Below, one piece after another: positions 1 through 7,027 of a DNA stretch of 24,823 nucleotides; position 1 is the first letter of the stretch, and every line of letters starts with the position of its first letter. The notes below the pieces were generated by a model, which ran no database searches, was not told the origin of the DNA, and was given only the letters and a program-made list of their open reading frames with translations. Source of the stretch: Facklamia sp050409585 (lineage in GTDB: Bacteria; Bacillota; Bacilli; Lactobacillales; Aerococcaceae); the NCBI RefSeq assembly GCF_050409585.1, contig NZ_JBNUPE010000019.1, positions 1 through 24,823 on the forward strand. Direction: 5' to 3'. The translations under genes were made by a program, and so were the position numbers.

Positions 1-79
1 ATTTTTATGATACTCCTTCTTAAATTTAAAATTGATAAATACAAGATCTCTCTTCCATGGTAAGATGGTTATAACTCAT
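1..79 (-). pseudogene. IS30-family transposase, N-terminal fragment (cut by window edge)
   Basis: On the minus strand an ATG at 77-79 follows an AAAAGGAG ribosome binding site at about 89-96. It encodes MSYNHLTMEERSCIYQF and then a stop. This is the typical N-terminus of IS30-family transposases (Y-x-H-L-T-x-E-E-R-x-x-I). A one-base frame change after QF restores the expected continuation (LNLRRSIIK), so the copy is already frameshifted. The rest lies beyond the window. No terminal repeat was assigned with confidence, although a terminus probably lies upstream in the 100-177 stretch. The family call rests on recognition of the N-terminal helix-turn-helix region only. Confidence 0.6.
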
Positions 80-177
80 AGTTAATGGCTCCTTTTAATC
101 TGTTTTGTTTGGTTATTTACCTATTAATATAGCTAATGAACTCTGCGTTTATTGAGTGTTACACTTGTTATGATAAT

Positions 178-924
178 TTATCTTTTTAAAACAAACCAAG
201 CATACAGTGCAAATCCTCCTATCATAATAATCAAAGTTAAAATTTGCTTTAACTCGTAGGGAAGAGGCGATAGGTTTAAAAGATATTCTGGTAGTGTAAT
301 TAACAAAAGTGTTACGAGTAAAACCGCTGTTTTGGACCAAATTGATAATAAAATTAAGTTCAAAACCATGATAGACCCAATGAGAAGGCTGACGGTGGAG
401 TCTAATGTTATAACTGGTGTTTGAGTCATACTATCTACATAATATAAAGCAACATAGGCAGCTATAGTTACAAGTGAAATAATAGCAAATACTAAATACT
501 TCATTTTGTCTGATAATCTAGCTGGAATAATATTTCTAAAAGCAGCAAGCACTGCAACAATAAATGCTCCAGCAATAACTAAATGACCCATAATCTCTAG
601 AATCGAAAAAGAGAATTCGCCTCTCATCAAATTAGGTAAGATAATGAAAGAATAGGATGCAACCATAATGCCAATAATATTCTTAATAGCAGAACGGTGA
701 TCAACTAACATTTCATTGGCTATTGACCTCATATAATCTTTAGGCGACGAACCAATAATATGCTCAATCGGCTTCCCTTGGCCTTCAGCTTGTATGAGAT
801 GATCTTCTAACTCACTAACTATCTCCTCAATCTCATTCGTTTCCTTACCTTTAGAAACTAAGTATACGGTTAGATTTTCTAAAAACTCTTTACTTTGTTT
901 CGATAGTTGAGTATTATTTTCCAT
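178..924 (-). CDS. HAAS-domain (DUF1700-like) multi-pass membrane protein
   Basis: Residues 1 to about 75 form a soluble helical HAAS-type domain containing E-E-I-V-S-E-L-E-D-H-L. About six hydrophobic segments follow and end in a short basic tail. HAAS proteins are usually encoded beside PadR repressors and are thought to act as membrane partners or targets of that regulator; their biochemical activity is unknown. The ATG at 922-924 is preferred because AAAGGAG lies about 8 bases upstream. Longer in-frame starts at 933 and 945 overlap that ribosome binding site. With this start the protein is 248 residues, and its first 11 bases overlap the end of the upstream PadR gene, so the pair is probably translationally coupled. 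Confidence 0.8.
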   Translation of the reverse strand: MENNTQLSKQSKEFLENLTVYLVSKGKETNEIEEIVSELEDHLIQAEGQGKPIEHIIGSSPKDYMRSIANEMLVDHRSAIKNIIGIMVASYSFIILPNLMRGEFSFSILEIMGHLVIAGAFIVAVLAAFRNIIPARLSDKMKYLVFAIISLVTIAAYVALYYVDSMTQTPVITLDSTVSLLIGSIMVLNLILLSIWSKTAVLLVTLLLITLPEYLLNLSPLPYELKQILTLIIMIGGFALYAWFVLKR

Positions 925-1276
925 TTGTTCCATCTCCTTTATCACTATCCGTGTACGACTCTCTATTTAAAACCTTGTTAACGCTACTTTGAAGGTTTTC
1001 CCAGCGCTTAATAAAATGATCCAATTCATCTGCGCCTTTTTCAGTCAGGGAATAATATTTCCTTTTGGGACCTGCTGTGGATTTTTTTAGTGTCGATGAT
1101 ACTAAACCCTCTCTTTTCATTCGCATTAATAAAGGATAGATCGTACCCTCACTCATCGAATGAAAACCATAACGGGATAATTTTTCTGCCAGTTCATAAC
1201 CATATACTTCTTTATTTTTTATAATCATCAGAATGCATCCATCAATGACTCCTTTTAACATTTGTGTAGAAGACAA
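914..1276 (-). CDS. PadR-family transcriptional repressor
   Basis: This 120-residue winged-helix protein has the PadR signature: an N-terminal L-K-G-V-I-D-G-C-I-L segment, then Y-G-Y-E-L, then the recognition region S-E-G-T-I-Y-P-L-L-x-R-M, then the wing G-P-K-R-K-Y-Y-S-L-T. TTG at 1274-1276 is chosen as the start because AAAGGAGGGG lies 6-7 bases upstream and the family normally begins SSTQMLKG. An ATG at 1306 would add residues from the leader and has no good ribosome binding site. PadR proteins bind palindromes near their own promoters, and here an inverted repeat lies between the promoter and the start. It is the first gene of a two-gene operon with the HAAS protein and probably represses both. 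Confidence 0.9.
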   Translation of the reverse strand: MSSTQMLKGVIDGCILMIIKNKEVYGYELAEKLSRYGFHSMSEGTIYPLLMRMKREGLVSSTLKKSTAGPKRKYYSLTEKGADELDHFIKRWENLQSSVNKVLNRESYTDSDKGDGTNGK

Positions 1277-1304
1277 ATTACCCCTCCTTTTACAGAACGA
1301 ATTC

Positions 1305-1324
1305 ACTATCTTGTATTACATAGT
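1305..1324. promoter_or_regulatory. Candidate PadR operator
   Basis: ACTAT at 1305-1309 and ATAGT at 1320-1324 form an inverted repeat, and the near-palindrome TGTAtTACA lies at 1312-1320. The site is between the -10 box and the ribosome binding site, where a bound PadR dimer would block transcription. The motif resembles TGTA/TACA-type PadR operators. Binding is inferred. Confidence 0.4.
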
Positions 1325-1335
1325 ATTTTAAGATT

Positions 1336-1364
1336 ATTATACAGCTAGCTACCTTGTAATGCAA
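1336..1364 (-). promoter_or_regulatory. Promoter of the PadR-HAAS operon
   Basis: On the minus strand a TTGCAT -35 box (1359-1364) and a perfect TATAAT -10 box (1336-1341) are separated by 17 bases. They lie about 60 bases upstream of the PadR TTG start. This is the only consensus-like sigma-A promoter seen upstream of the pair. Confidence 0.75.
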
Positions 1365-1477
1365 GAGTTAGTTTAAAATTCAATTACCCCTTCTTAAAGA
1401 TGAGGTGACTCTTCTAATATTAAGTTTTGGTGAATTGTAAAATGAACTTAGCCATATAAATTAGAAAAAGAGCCAGT

Positions 1478-1526
1478 GAGTCTGCTAATCTATGTAGTAA
1501 CAACACAGACATAGAATAGCAGACTC
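1478..1526 (+). repeat. 17-bp imperfect inverted repeat inside the IS30 5' end
   Basis: Arms at 1478-1494 and 1510-1526 pair over 17 bp with one mismatch around a 15-base loop. The hairpin lies between the left terminal repeat and the first recognisable transposase codons. It could reduce transposase translation from read-through transcripts, a device used by several IS families; that role is inferred. Confidence 0.6.
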
Positions 1527-1531
1527 CACAT

Positions 1532-2508
1532 GGCTCAAACCGAGCAATCACTCGGTTACTCGGACGTTCACCTCAGACCATTCATACAAAAGTGAAACGC
1601 GGGACAGTTACTCAGAAACGCAAACAATCTGTAAACGGAAAGACTTATCTCTACTTCAGGGATGTCTATAGTGCTGCTGCGGGACAAGCGGCGTATGACC
1701 CCTTGCATGAGGGAACGGGACGACAACCTAAGTGGGTCAATAGTAAGGACTTTATCGATTGGGCGGATAAGGCTACTCAGTGAGAGGTGGAGCCCTGATG
1801 CGGTTGTTGGTTACGCTGAACGTCATAAATTGTTCTGTGAAGACTTGATCCCTTGCACAAAAACGCTTTATAACTGGATCAATGCGGGTCTCATGCGAAC
1901 GAAGAATAGTGATTTACCTGAAAAGGTATCACGCAAACCGCACAAGGCTTTTGAACCTGGACCCAGACGCCGCAAAATCCTGGGCAAATCGGTTGAAGAA
2001 CGCCCCCAGAAAGTGGAAGACCGTGAGGAATGGGGACACTGGGAAATCGATACTGTGGTAGGTCCGCATGGTGAAGAGGACCCTGCCTTATTGACGTTGG
2101 TTAAACGACACTCACGCTTTGAGTGGCTTATTTTGATTAAGAATCAGACAAGTCAGGCCGTTCATCAAGCGATCACTCAACTCATGAACTCCCTAGGAGA
2201 GGAAGCTGAGCGACTTTTTAAGACTTTTACAAGTAATAACGGTTCAGAATTCAGCTCACTCACAAAAGCCGTCTCCTCTGTAGCTGAGGTCTATTTCGCT
2301 CACCCTTATTCATCCTGGGAACGTGGCACAAGTGAAAACCCACACCGTCTCGTTCGACGCTATATTCCTAAGGGGGGAATTTCTAGCTAGGTATACAGAA
2401 GTATATATTCATCGCATTCAACAATGGATGAATGCCATACCTCGAAAGATATTAGGTTACGCCACGGCTCACGAAGTGTTTGTTAAGGCGAGGACTCCTT
2501 TGTTCTAG
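1532..2508 (+). pseudogene. IS30-family transposase, frameshifted and with a lost catalytic aspartate
   Basis: Three reading frames must be joined. From 1532 to about 1770 there is the N-terminal helix-turn-helix region (N-R-A-I-T-R-L-L-G-R-S-P-Q-T-I-H). From about 1770 to 2375 there is the integrase core, with H-W-E-I-D-T-V-V-G and then S-N-N-G-S-E-F. From about 2378 to 2508 there is the C-terminus (Y-I-H-R-I-Q-Q-W-M-N). The second frame change lies at a run of six G at 2372-2377. IS30 transposases carry a DDE triad, and the second aspartate (normally S-D-N-G-S-E-F) is AAT, asparagine, at 2235-2237. The element therefore cannot move by itself even if the frameshifts were suppressed. Confidence 0.85.
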
Positions 2509-2540
2509 ATGGCTAAGTTTTATTTGCAATTTATATCTGA

Positions 2541-3008
2541 TAATTGTGTGGAAAAGATCAAAAATAAGCTTCAAATAAAGTGTGCACTGACCTATCCTGT
2601 TCATATGTGTCTTTGTTGCCAAAAGAAAGGAGTTGTCGTTAAAAACGGCACGCGATCCTCTAGAATCACCCATTTGGAATGTGCAGATCAATCTTGCTAT
2701 TTATTTCTAAAAAATGTTACCTTTGTAGAAATTGTGGTCGCACCTTCACTGCAGAAGCAAAATTGGTTGAAAAAACTGCTTTATGTTGCGTGCCACTAAG
2801 CAGAAAAAATGCTAGCTTGACACCGGATACTTCGTCCCAAAATAGATTACTTCTCAAACCTAGGTCTCTCTTCCTACCGTTCGTCGTGTTAGCGATGCCC
2901 TCGCTTCCTCTATCCGTAAACATTCCTCAGCACTTCCGGATCATCTATGTAAGGATATATACTAAGTTCATGAATGACATCAAGAAAACCTTTATCAAGA
3001 TTATATGA
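2541..3008 (+). pseudogene. ISL3-family transposase, N-terminal third, frameshifted
   Basis: The first frame reads D-N-C-V-E-K-I-K-N-K and then C-A-L-T-Y-P-V-H-x-C-L-C-C, the start of the ISL3 zinc-binding region. A frame change near 2710 continues with K-K-C-Y-L-C-R-N-C-G-R-T-F-T-A-E-A-K-L-V. A third frame gives R-R-V-S-D-A-L-A-S-S-I-R-K-H and L-P-D-H-L-C before homology ends near 3008. The catalytic core and C-terminus are absent. The C-A-L-[TS]-x-P-V-H stretch is shared with the separate minus-strand ISL3 relic at 9866-11061, which supports the family call. The remaining gap to 3130 shows no gene. Confidence 0.75.
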
Positions 3009-3129
3009 GTTAGGAAGAAAAAAAAGGGGGGAACAAACAATCATTAGTGGCTGAGTCCCCTTGGGTAGTATTAAGCCTATTTATCTCCAATCTGAACTGT
3101 TTCCTTTTTAAAGGAGATCTGCTTTTTAA

Positions 3130-4368
3130 TCATCTAAAATTGTCAAATATTCTTTTAATAAAGTTAGTTATTGGATTATCTCTTCGATTTTCTAAAGTGT
3201 TTTTTTCTTGTTCGGTTTGAGACTCATTATCTTCTTCACCATCTATGGAAGTTTCATTAAGCTCTTCTTCAACTTTGGATTGAGTGACTTGATTAAGGGG
3301 TAAGTTTTCATTTTGATATAAATCAGGATGTTCAGCTAAAGCATCAAGAATCAAGGTTAATTGATCATAAGAAGAAGAATAACTTCCATCTTCTTGGATA
3401 AAGTTCCCCATGGATAAGGCAATAATTTCACGCCCATTTTCCTTGCCTGTCGCTACAAAACTATCTCCTGCACCATCTGTGAGACCGGATTTAAGGCCAT
3501 TAATTCCTTCTCTTCCTAATGATTGACCAGGTAAAAGAGGATTAGGGGTATTAAAAACTTGGCTAAAGTCGCCATCTTCCTGGAAAACATAAGTTTTAGC
3601 AGAAGAAATATTTAAAATTTCTGGAAATTCTTTAATGACATTTTGAGTCATCAAAGCTAGGTCCTGAGCAGACATTGCGTTTTCATTACTAGCTAGAGAC
3701 CCAGCCATACGCCAATCTTCAGGTATAAATTCATTAGGGACACCAGAAGTTGTGTATAAATCGAAATCTACAAAGCCCCAATTATTAAGTTGGTCGATCA
3801 TCGCTTGAACAGCTGCAGTTTCTGAACCATAGATTTCTCGCATCAGTAAAGAGGCTGCATCATTCCCTGAACGCATAATTAAAGCATGAAGTAAATCATC
3901 TACAGTATATTTTTGACCAGCTATTAAAGGGGTGCTAGTTAACTCAGGGTTATCAGAGAGTGCTTGAGTTAGATCACTGGGAGCTTCAATTTCACTTGTA
4001 ATTTTTATTTTCCCATCTTCAATTGCTTTATAAGTAAGATAGGCTGTAAGAATTTTAGTTGTAGAAGCAATTGGATAGGGGATATTACTTCCTCTTTGAG
4101 CTAAAATTCGATTTGTTTCAACATCTACCACAATGAAGGATCTTGAACTAATTGAACTATCAAAAAAGCTGGTTAGCTCCTCTGGGTAATCATCTGGCAT
4201 GACGACCGTCTTGTATTCTTTGGCCTTATTAATATCTCTAGACAGATCAGGTAATTTAGATAAATTTTCAACTTGGGCTGAAATAGCTTGATTGAATAAA
4301 TTGCTAAAAAGCATGACTAAAACAAGTTTTTTAAAAAATTTTTGCCAATTTATTGAATGTATAGGCAT
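3130..4368 (-). CDS. D-alanyl-D-alanine carboxypeptidase (peptidase S11, DacA-type)
   Basis: This 412-residue penicillin-binding protein removes the terminal D-Ala from peptidoglycan pentapeptides and so limits cross-linking. Residues about 12-31 are a hydrophobic signal sequence ending in A-I-S-A. The serine penicillin-recognising motifs are all present: S102-T-T-K105, S167-G-N169 and K293-S-G295. The C-terminal region is an acidic, Glu-rich linker followed by N-P-I-T-N-F-I-K-R-I-F-D-N-F-R, which looks like the amphipathic membrane-anchoring helix of PBP5-type enzymes. The PBP5 beta-domain seems shortened or absent. The ATG at 4366-4368 has AAGGAGG about 8 bases upstream. It is transcribed alone, from a promoter overlapped by an inverted repeat. 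A broken lipoprotein with a related fold lies directly upstream. Confidence 0.9.
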   Translation of the reverse strand: MPIHSINWQKFFKKLVLVMLFSNLFNQAISAQVENLSKLPDLSRDINKAKEYKTVVMPDDYPEELTSFFDSSISSRSFIVVDVETNRILAQRGSNIPYPIASTTKILTAYLTYKAIEDGKIKITSEIEAPSDLTQALSDNPELTSTPLIAGQKYTVDDLLHALIMRSGNDAASLLMREIYGSETAAVQAMIDQLNNWGFVDFDLYTTSGVPNEFIPEDWRMAGSLASNENAMSAQDLALMTQNVIKEFPEILNISSAKTYVFQEDGDFSQVFNTPNPLLPGQSLGREGINGLKSGLTDGAGDSFVATGKENGREIIALSMGNFIQEDGSYSSSYDQLTLILDALAEHPDLYQNENLPLNQVTQSKVEEELNETSIDGEEDNESQTEQEKNTLENRRDNPITNFIKRIFDNFR

Positions 4369-4428
4369 AGGCTGTCCTCCTTAAAATGGGTGTGACTAAC
4401 GTTAAAACTAGTCAATAAACTATTCTTT

Positions 4429-4464
4429 ATTATAGCGAAATCTCAATTTAAGTCCAATTGAGAT
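4429..4464 (-). promoter_or_regulatory. Promoter of the carboxypeptidase gene with overlapping 9-bp inverted repeat
   Basis: On the minus strand TTGGAC (4452-4457) and TATAAT (4429-4434) are 17 bases apart, about 60 bases upstream of the start codon. A perfect inverted repeat, ATCTCAATT at 4440-4448 and AATTGAGAT at 4456-4464 with a 7-base spacer, covers the -35 box. Such a placement fits a repressor operator. The repeat lacks the T-run of a terminator on the useful side. The regulator is unknown. Confidence 0.55.
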
Positions 4465-4604
4465 ATGAAATTTAAAAAAATCAAAGAAGCATCAAATTTC
4501 GTTCACAGTTATGAAAAGCGCAATTTTAAATGTTGATTGGTAAAAATGAAAGAGATTACAACATAGTAATTTTTGATGAAATAGTTTTATTTATTGGGAG
4601 AAAT

Positions 4605-5555
4605 TTAATAGAGAGACCACTCATTGATAATAAGGTTAAGTTTTCCCATAAATTGATCCACTGTCCCAATTTCTCTTTTCATTAGAACCAGAGCATAGAT
4701 AGGGTGTCCATTTTCAAAATAAATAGCTGTACCGTGATAGGCATAATCCAGTTGTCCATATTTAGCAGCCATACCACCTTTGATATAAAGCTTAAAGTGT
4801 TGATCTTTTTCAGAAATGGATATGTATCTAACTAGAGGTAAATATTCTTTATCTTGGGCAATTTGTTTTAGTTAAACTAATAAAGTATTAGGAGTAGCAT
4901 AGTTATATTGATCATAAAGACTTTCTGTCTTTTGACTAGCCCCTGATTTTTCAACCAAATCACGTTTAAAGTCTCCAAAATTGTTTTGATAATAATTAAT
5001 CAGAATGTTTCAAGCGATGTTATTTGAATACACTAATAAATTTTCAATCAGCTCTTCTAATTGGTATTCAGACTGAATGGGACTATGGGTATTTTTTTCT
5101 GCACCTGATTCAAAATCAACATTGCTGGCAGGCAATTGACTTTTCCAGTTAAGTTTTCCCTCTTCAATTAATTAGATGTAAAGAACAGCCGTTCCAACTT
5201 TATTGCTAGAAGCAGCATATTGGCCGATAATTTCGTTTAAAAAGTGAGACTCTTTAGTGAAAAATTATAGTAGGAAATGCCTAGACGAGAAGATGGGGAA
5301 TTATAGTCATTTATTAAATCATTCACTAAATCAGTAACTGAACGATAGGAATCATAATTTCTTGAATAGGATGTAACTTGATGTTCTTCAATCCGATTTT
5401 TTCATCCATGCTGGTTTCTTGAGTCTCAATAGTTGTACTTAGTCTTTCTGACGCAGTTGTAATAGATTCTTCGCTATCAGAAGGAGAATGAGAGTCCTGC
5501 TGACAGTCAACTAGAAATATCATAAAAAAGCTAATAAAAAGTTTTTTATCGACAT
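4605..5555 (-). pseudogene. Beta-lactamase-fold lipoprotein, decayed paralogue of the gene at 7028-8296
   Basis: Joined minus-strand frames align along most of the length with the intact lipoprotein at 7028-8296. The start at 5553-5555 (ATG, AGGAA upstream) encodes a signal segment that shifts frame at a T-run and resumes as M-I-F-L-V-D-C-Q-Q-D, a lipobox-like cysteine. A Ser/Thr/Glu-rich linker follows. Further on there are in-frame stops, including TAA in V-L-Y-I-*-L-I-E near 5173, TGA replacing Trp in N-I-A-*-N-I-L near 5010, and TAA in L-L-V-*-L-K near 4873. The C-terminal 60 residues are well kept (M-A-A-K-Y-G-Q, A-I-Y-F-E-N-G, F-M-G-K-L-N-L) and end at 4605. At least three nonsense changes and several frame changes make it non-functional as full-length protein. 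Confidence 0.85.
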
Positions 5556-5734
5556 GAGCATTTCCTAAGATAATGTAAGAAATACGGTGTCAACCACATA
5601 AACATTGAACTTATTTCTAAATAACGAGTCCATTTAAGCTTTGAGATGAACTGTATTTGGTTAATAATAACTACTTTATGAATAATCTTCAAGATAAAAT
5701 CTGTTTTTACTTAATGAATATATAGAGCATCTTT

Positions 5735-5743
5735 TGCTATAAT
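5735..5743 (+). promoter_or_regulatory. Extended -10 promoter for the O-antigen-ligase-like gene
   Basis: TGCTATAAT gives a perfect -10 box (5738-5743) with the TG dinucleotide of an extended -10 element. No good -35 box stands at 16-18 bases; the closest is a weak TGAATA. It lies about 30 bases upstream of the start codon. Confidence 0.5.
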
Positions 5744-5773
5744 AATAAATATTAGTCATGGAGGTGGATGGTA

Positions 5774-6946
5774 GTGAATTTGAAATCTTTGACTCAAAGT
5801 GAAAATCTTGAAGGTAATTTATTCTTATTGGTGTCAATTTCAGTCTTATTACCTTTTTATGTTGGTAGCGCTGTTATTTTTTTAACAACCTTATATCTTC
5901 TATTTCAACACCGTCGAGACTTGAGACAGATAATGCGCAAACAGAGTTGGTTATTTATCTTTTTGATATATAGTTTAATCATATCAATCTACTTTAGGAA
6001 TTATATCGGAGTTGCCGTCACATTTGTTCTTTTTTTACTTTTTTTACTTTTTAATTTTTATTTTCAAATAATTACTCCTCAGCTTTTTTTAAAACAGATA
6101 AAAATTTTCACATGGGGGTCTATCCCGTTAGCTTTGCTAGCGTTTGTAAGATATACTTACTATGTTTTTATGAATGGTTACGATTTATTTTATATTTTTA
6201 AGTATCATAATCCGCAAATTCGTGCAGAAGCAACGTTTTTTAATCCTAATTATTATGGACTATATATTGCCATGGTTTTAGTAATGGCTATTTATTTAAT
6301 GGCGAAAACAAAGCGACCACTTGATCGTTGGTTATCGATGATAGTCATCTTCTTAAATTTAATTAGTTTATTTTTAACTGCTTCGAGATGGTCTATTCCT
6401 ACTTGTATTGTAGGGATTGTCCTTATGGTATTTTTCTTAAAGCCTAAAATAGCATGGGGGATTGGTTTTGCTTTAGCAGGAGGTTTTTTAACTTTGTTTA
6501 TAAAACCTGAATTATTACCTAGGTTTACTACTTTGGCGCATGCTTTTGATGACCGTTTTGCAATTTGGTATACTGGATGGCAAATATTTATAACAAGCCC
6601 CTTAATCGGAAGAGGGCCTATGGCTTATGTTACCTTTTATTATTTGTTTGCAGATCAAGGAAAAATGCATGCCCACCAGTTATTGATTGATACACTAGCT
6701 AATTACGGTATTGTAGGTCTAATGGTTTTAACAATGGCTTTTAGTCATTACTTTAGGAATGTAGTTGAACGAGTCTTCCAACCTAAAATTAGACTAGAAT
6801 TAGGTCTCATTGTGTCAATATTAGTAATCGTTCTTTTTCACGGTATGATGGATGTGGGAATTTTTTGGATACAAACAGGCTATATCTTACTAAGTATTCT
6901 AGTGGTCCCTTTTTGTGTTCTCGAACAATTGGAAAATGAAGTTTAA
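5774..6946 (+). CDS. O-antigen ligase / polymerase family membrane protein (Wzy_C type)
   Basis: This is a 390-residue integral membrane protein with roughly ten hydrophobic segments. The large loop near residues 270-315 has the pattern of the O-antigen ligase family: a G-R-G-P motif, then H-A-H-Q-L-L-I-D-T-L-A-N-Y-G-I-V-G-L, where H-x-H/N and N-Y-G-I-x-G are family landmarks. Another landmark, N-P-N-Y-Y-G, lies near residue 155. In Gram-positive bacteria such proteins polymerise or attach surface glycans, but the substrate cannot be read here and no glycosyltransferases are adjacent. GTG at 5774 is preferred because GGAGG ends 9 bases before it; an ATG at 5768 directly abuts the ribosome binding site. 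It is a single-gene unit between two lipoprotein paralogues, and converges with the second. Confidence 0.8.
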   Translation: MNLKSLTQSENLEGNLFLLVSISVLLPFYVGSAVIFLTTLYLLFQHRRDLRQIMRKQSWLFIFLIYSLIISIYFRNYIGVAVTFVLFLLFLLFNFYFQIITPQLFLKQIKIFTWGSIPLALLAFVRYTYYVFMNGYDLFYIFKYHNPQIRAEATFFNPNYYGLYIAMVLVMAIYLMAKTKRPLDRWLSMIVIFLNLISLFLTASRWSIPTCIVGIVLMVFFLKPKIAWGIGFALAGGFLTLFIKPELLPRFTTLAHAFDDRFAIWYTGWQIFITSPLIGRGPMAYVTFYYLFADQGKMHAHQLLIDTLANYGIVGLMVLTMAFSHYFRNVVERVFQPKIRLELGLIVSILVIVLFHGMMDVGIFWIQTGYILLSILVVPFCVLEQLENEV

Positions 6947-6980
6947 AAGTATGTTGATCAAATAATTTTGAATACAAAAT

Positions 6981-7019
6981 TCACCCACGCAACTTTTGTT
7001 GAAGAAGTTGCGTGGGTGA
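6981..7019. terminator. Hairpin between convergent genes, probably bidirectional terminator
   Basis: A 15-bp perfect stem (6981-6995 with 7005-7019) encloses a 9-base loop between two convergent stop codons. T-tracts are poor on both strands (AATTTTG on the minus side), so termination may be modest. The GC-rich stem is striking in this AT-rich region. Confidence 0.65.
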
Positions 7020-7027
7020 TGTGATTA

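Larger units (their letters stand above)
1431..2533 (+). mobile_element. IS30-family insertion element with imperfect terminal inverted repeats (dead)
   Basis: A 25-bp terminal repeat at 1431-1455 matches the reverse complement of 2509-2533 at 20 of 25 positions; the inner 11 bases (ACTTAGCCAT side) are almost perfect. The enclosed length is about 1.1 kb, as expected for IS30, and the interior encodes a broken IS30 transposase. The exact outer ends could be a few bases further out (1428 and 2536), judging from the interrupted ISL3 reading frame on either side. No convincing target duplication is visible, which fits an old insertion. Confidence 0.75.
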
